In this document: piece by piece, positions 62,902 to 64,000 of the stretch | Numbering within the stretch: position 1 is the stretch's first letter | Layout of the letters: each line of letters opens with the position of its first letter | Assembly: GCF_021560015.1 (NCBI RefSeq) | Contig: NZ_CP073588.1 | Coordinates: forward strand, 62,001-126,000 | DNA: 64,000 nt | Direction of reading: 5' to 3' | From: Shewanella vesiculosa | Lineage (GTDB): Bacteria; Pseudomonadota; Gammaproteobacteria; Enterobacterales; Shewanellaceae | The notes under the pieces: generated by a model | What the model saw: only the letters and a program-made list of their open reading frames with translations | What the model was told of the DNA's origin: nothing | Database searches by the model: none | Translations under genes and position numbers: made by a program

Positions 62902-64000
62902 ATGAAAGCTTTTACTCTGGTATTAACCAGTTTAGCCATTGCTCTATCTGGCATGGCTCACGGGGCAGATATAGATGCCAAATACATTCAACGCTTAGGC
63001 CCAGTTAATCAACCGTCGGCAACGCCATTATCAAAAAGTGCTCATGCAGATGCGCTGCGAGCTAACCTAGTCGCTAACTTAGTTGCTAAGTCTGGACAAA
63101 CCCAGGCAAAAACGGTTCAAGTATTTAATCAACAACTCACTTGGCAAGCAGCCTCTGCAAAGATTGAAGGAGAAGGTTGGTTAGCCTATAAGTTGCCGTT
63201 ATCGACTCAGCGATTTACCCAAGGTACGTTAACTGTTAAAGGGCTTGAAAATCCGCAAGTGTATTTGAATGGGCAGTTGCTTAAATCTGCTGATAAAGTC
63301 GAACTTGAGCTGGCTAATGCTGACTATCAGTTGCTGGTGTTGGCTGATGGCCAAACGCAAGATGCGCCATTTAGCCTTGATTGGCAGGGTAAAAGTGAGG
63401 TTGATACCCTCGACTTTTCGGCCCAGAAATCACAGAGGGTGTCTGCGCAGCAATTGTTCGACTCAAAAGTTATCAGTGGCTTAACCTTATCCCCAAATGG
63501 TAAGTACCTACTGCAATCGACCATTGAATATCAAGCTAGCAAGGGGGACTCGGCTATTCAAGTGACCGAGTTACGCAAATTATCGGACAACAGTGTGATG
63601 TATCGCTGGCAAGATAATCGCCCAAGCAGCGCAGTGTGGTCGAATGACAGTAAACAGTTAGCCTTTGTGGCCAATAAACAAATTCAATTACTCAATGTGG
63701 CAGATTTAACCATTAATGTTGCCGCCACTGATATTGATAATGTGTCGGGTTTGCAGTGGTACGCTGACAGCCTGTTATTTAGTTGGCAAAAACCGTTTAA
63801 GGCCGATGAAAAAGCGACCTCAAAACGCTTTCGTGCATTAGAAGATCGCTGGAGTTATTGGCGTAATAATAGCCAAATATATCAATTAGATGTTGCTTCC
63901 GGTTTTATTCGCCAGTTAACAGATAACCCAATCAGCACGGACTTTGTTGACAGTAATCTTGATAAGAATACTGTGCTACTGACGCGATCTCCGGTTGATT
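62902..64000 (+). CDS. S9 (prolyl oligopeptidase) family peptidase, N-terminal part
   Basis: Open from the ATG at 62902 to the window edge (366 codons, no stop). It has AAGGAC upstream and a signal peptide (MKAFTLVLTSLAIALSGMAHG, cleavage near AHG-AD). A beta-sandwich-like N-terminal segment is followed by WD40/propeller-type repeats (SGLTLSPNGKYLLQSTIEY, AVWSNDSKQLAFVANKQIQLL, SGLQWYADSLLFSWQK, YQLDVASGFIRQLTDNPIS). This is the propeller of secreted S9 peptidases; the catalytic domain lies beyond the window. Confidence 0.85.
   Translation, partial: MKAFTLVLTSLAIALSGMAHGADIDAKYIQRLGPVNQPSATPLSKSAHADALRANLVANLVAKSGQTQAKTVQVFNQQLTWQAASAKIEGEGWLAYKLPLSTQRFTQGTLTVKGLENPQVYLNGQLLKSADKVELELANADYQLLVLADGQTQDAPFSLDWQGKSEVDTLDFSAQKSQRVSAQQLFDSKVISGLTLSPNGKYLLQSTIEYQASKGDSAIQVTELRKLSDNSVMYRWQDNRPSSAVWSNDSKQLAFVANKQIQLLNVADLTINVAATDIDNVSGLQWYADSLLFSWQKPFKADEKATSKRFRALEDRWSYWRNNSQIYQLDVASGFIRQLTDNPISTDFVDSNLDKNTVLLTRSPVD

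Overview
The window reads as chromosomal DNA of a marine gammaproteobacterium, most probably a Shewanella. The evidence is gene content and order: mutY-yggX beside trmB-yggL-glsB-yggN, yggS-proC-yggT-yggU-rdgB-hemW divergent from pilT-pilU, yqgE-ruvX, and rfaH just upstream of a surface-polysaccharide locus. No rRNA, tRNA, CRISPR array or replication origin was seen.

Layout. 1-8.2 kb: cytochrome b561/YceI pair, mutY-yggX, trmB-yggL-glsB, a frameshifted yggN-like gene and a LysR regulator. 8.2-16.1 kb: a candidate small RNA, a secreted DUF885 protein, then the minus-strand yggS-to-hemW group. 16.1-23.5 kb: pilT-pilU, a putative outer-membrane barrel protein, a glutathione peroxidase, hemH, yciH, a 173-bp MITE-like element, yqgE (frameshifted) and ruvX. 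24.1-28.0 kb: a three-gene cassette that looks like synthesis and phosphorolysis of the compatible solute glucosylglycerate. 28.2-30.2 kb: a DUF4136 lipoprotein, a gene-poor stretch and rfaH.

30.3-58.2 kb is the surface polysaccharide (O-antigen/capsule) locus. An ops element lies in the leader at 30455. It is followed by a large Wza/OtnA-like export protein, a four-helix-bundle gene and a Wzz. Next come wbp-type genes for a UDP-ManNAc3NAcA-type sugar, Wzy, Wzx, glycosyltransferases and a PssD/PssE pair. A WbpV-type reductase, an initiating sugar-phosphate transferase and a WbpM dehydratase probably make and load a QuiNAc-type first sugar. galU, an extra glmM and rmlBADC (dTDP-L-rhamnose) close the locus. 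The centre (about 39.3-48.2 kb) is visibly more AT-rich, as is usual for exchanged O-antigen cores.

58.7-64 kb: an IS66-family element (58845-61187) with a perfect 8-bp target duplication splits a metallo-beta-lactamase/beta-CASP gene. The start of an S9 peptidase gene runs off the window end.

The most unusual feature is a family of intergenic mosaic repeats, at least 13 clusters between 12.7 and 58.7 kb. They are built from short micro-hairpins (4-5 bp arms around a 3-nt loop with one variable base) joined by CTAG. Six clusters share an ordered core. Several clusters lie inside the RfaH-controlled operon and one is a pure (CTAGAAC)6 tandem just before the rmlA ribosome binding site. I do not recognise this family.

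Five genes (yggN, yggS, yqgE, a glycosyltransferase and tnpC) are broken by one base, mostly in a homopolymer, and glsB has a similar anomaly at its end. Homopolymer sequencing error is the simplest explanation, but real pseudogenes or slippage are possible.
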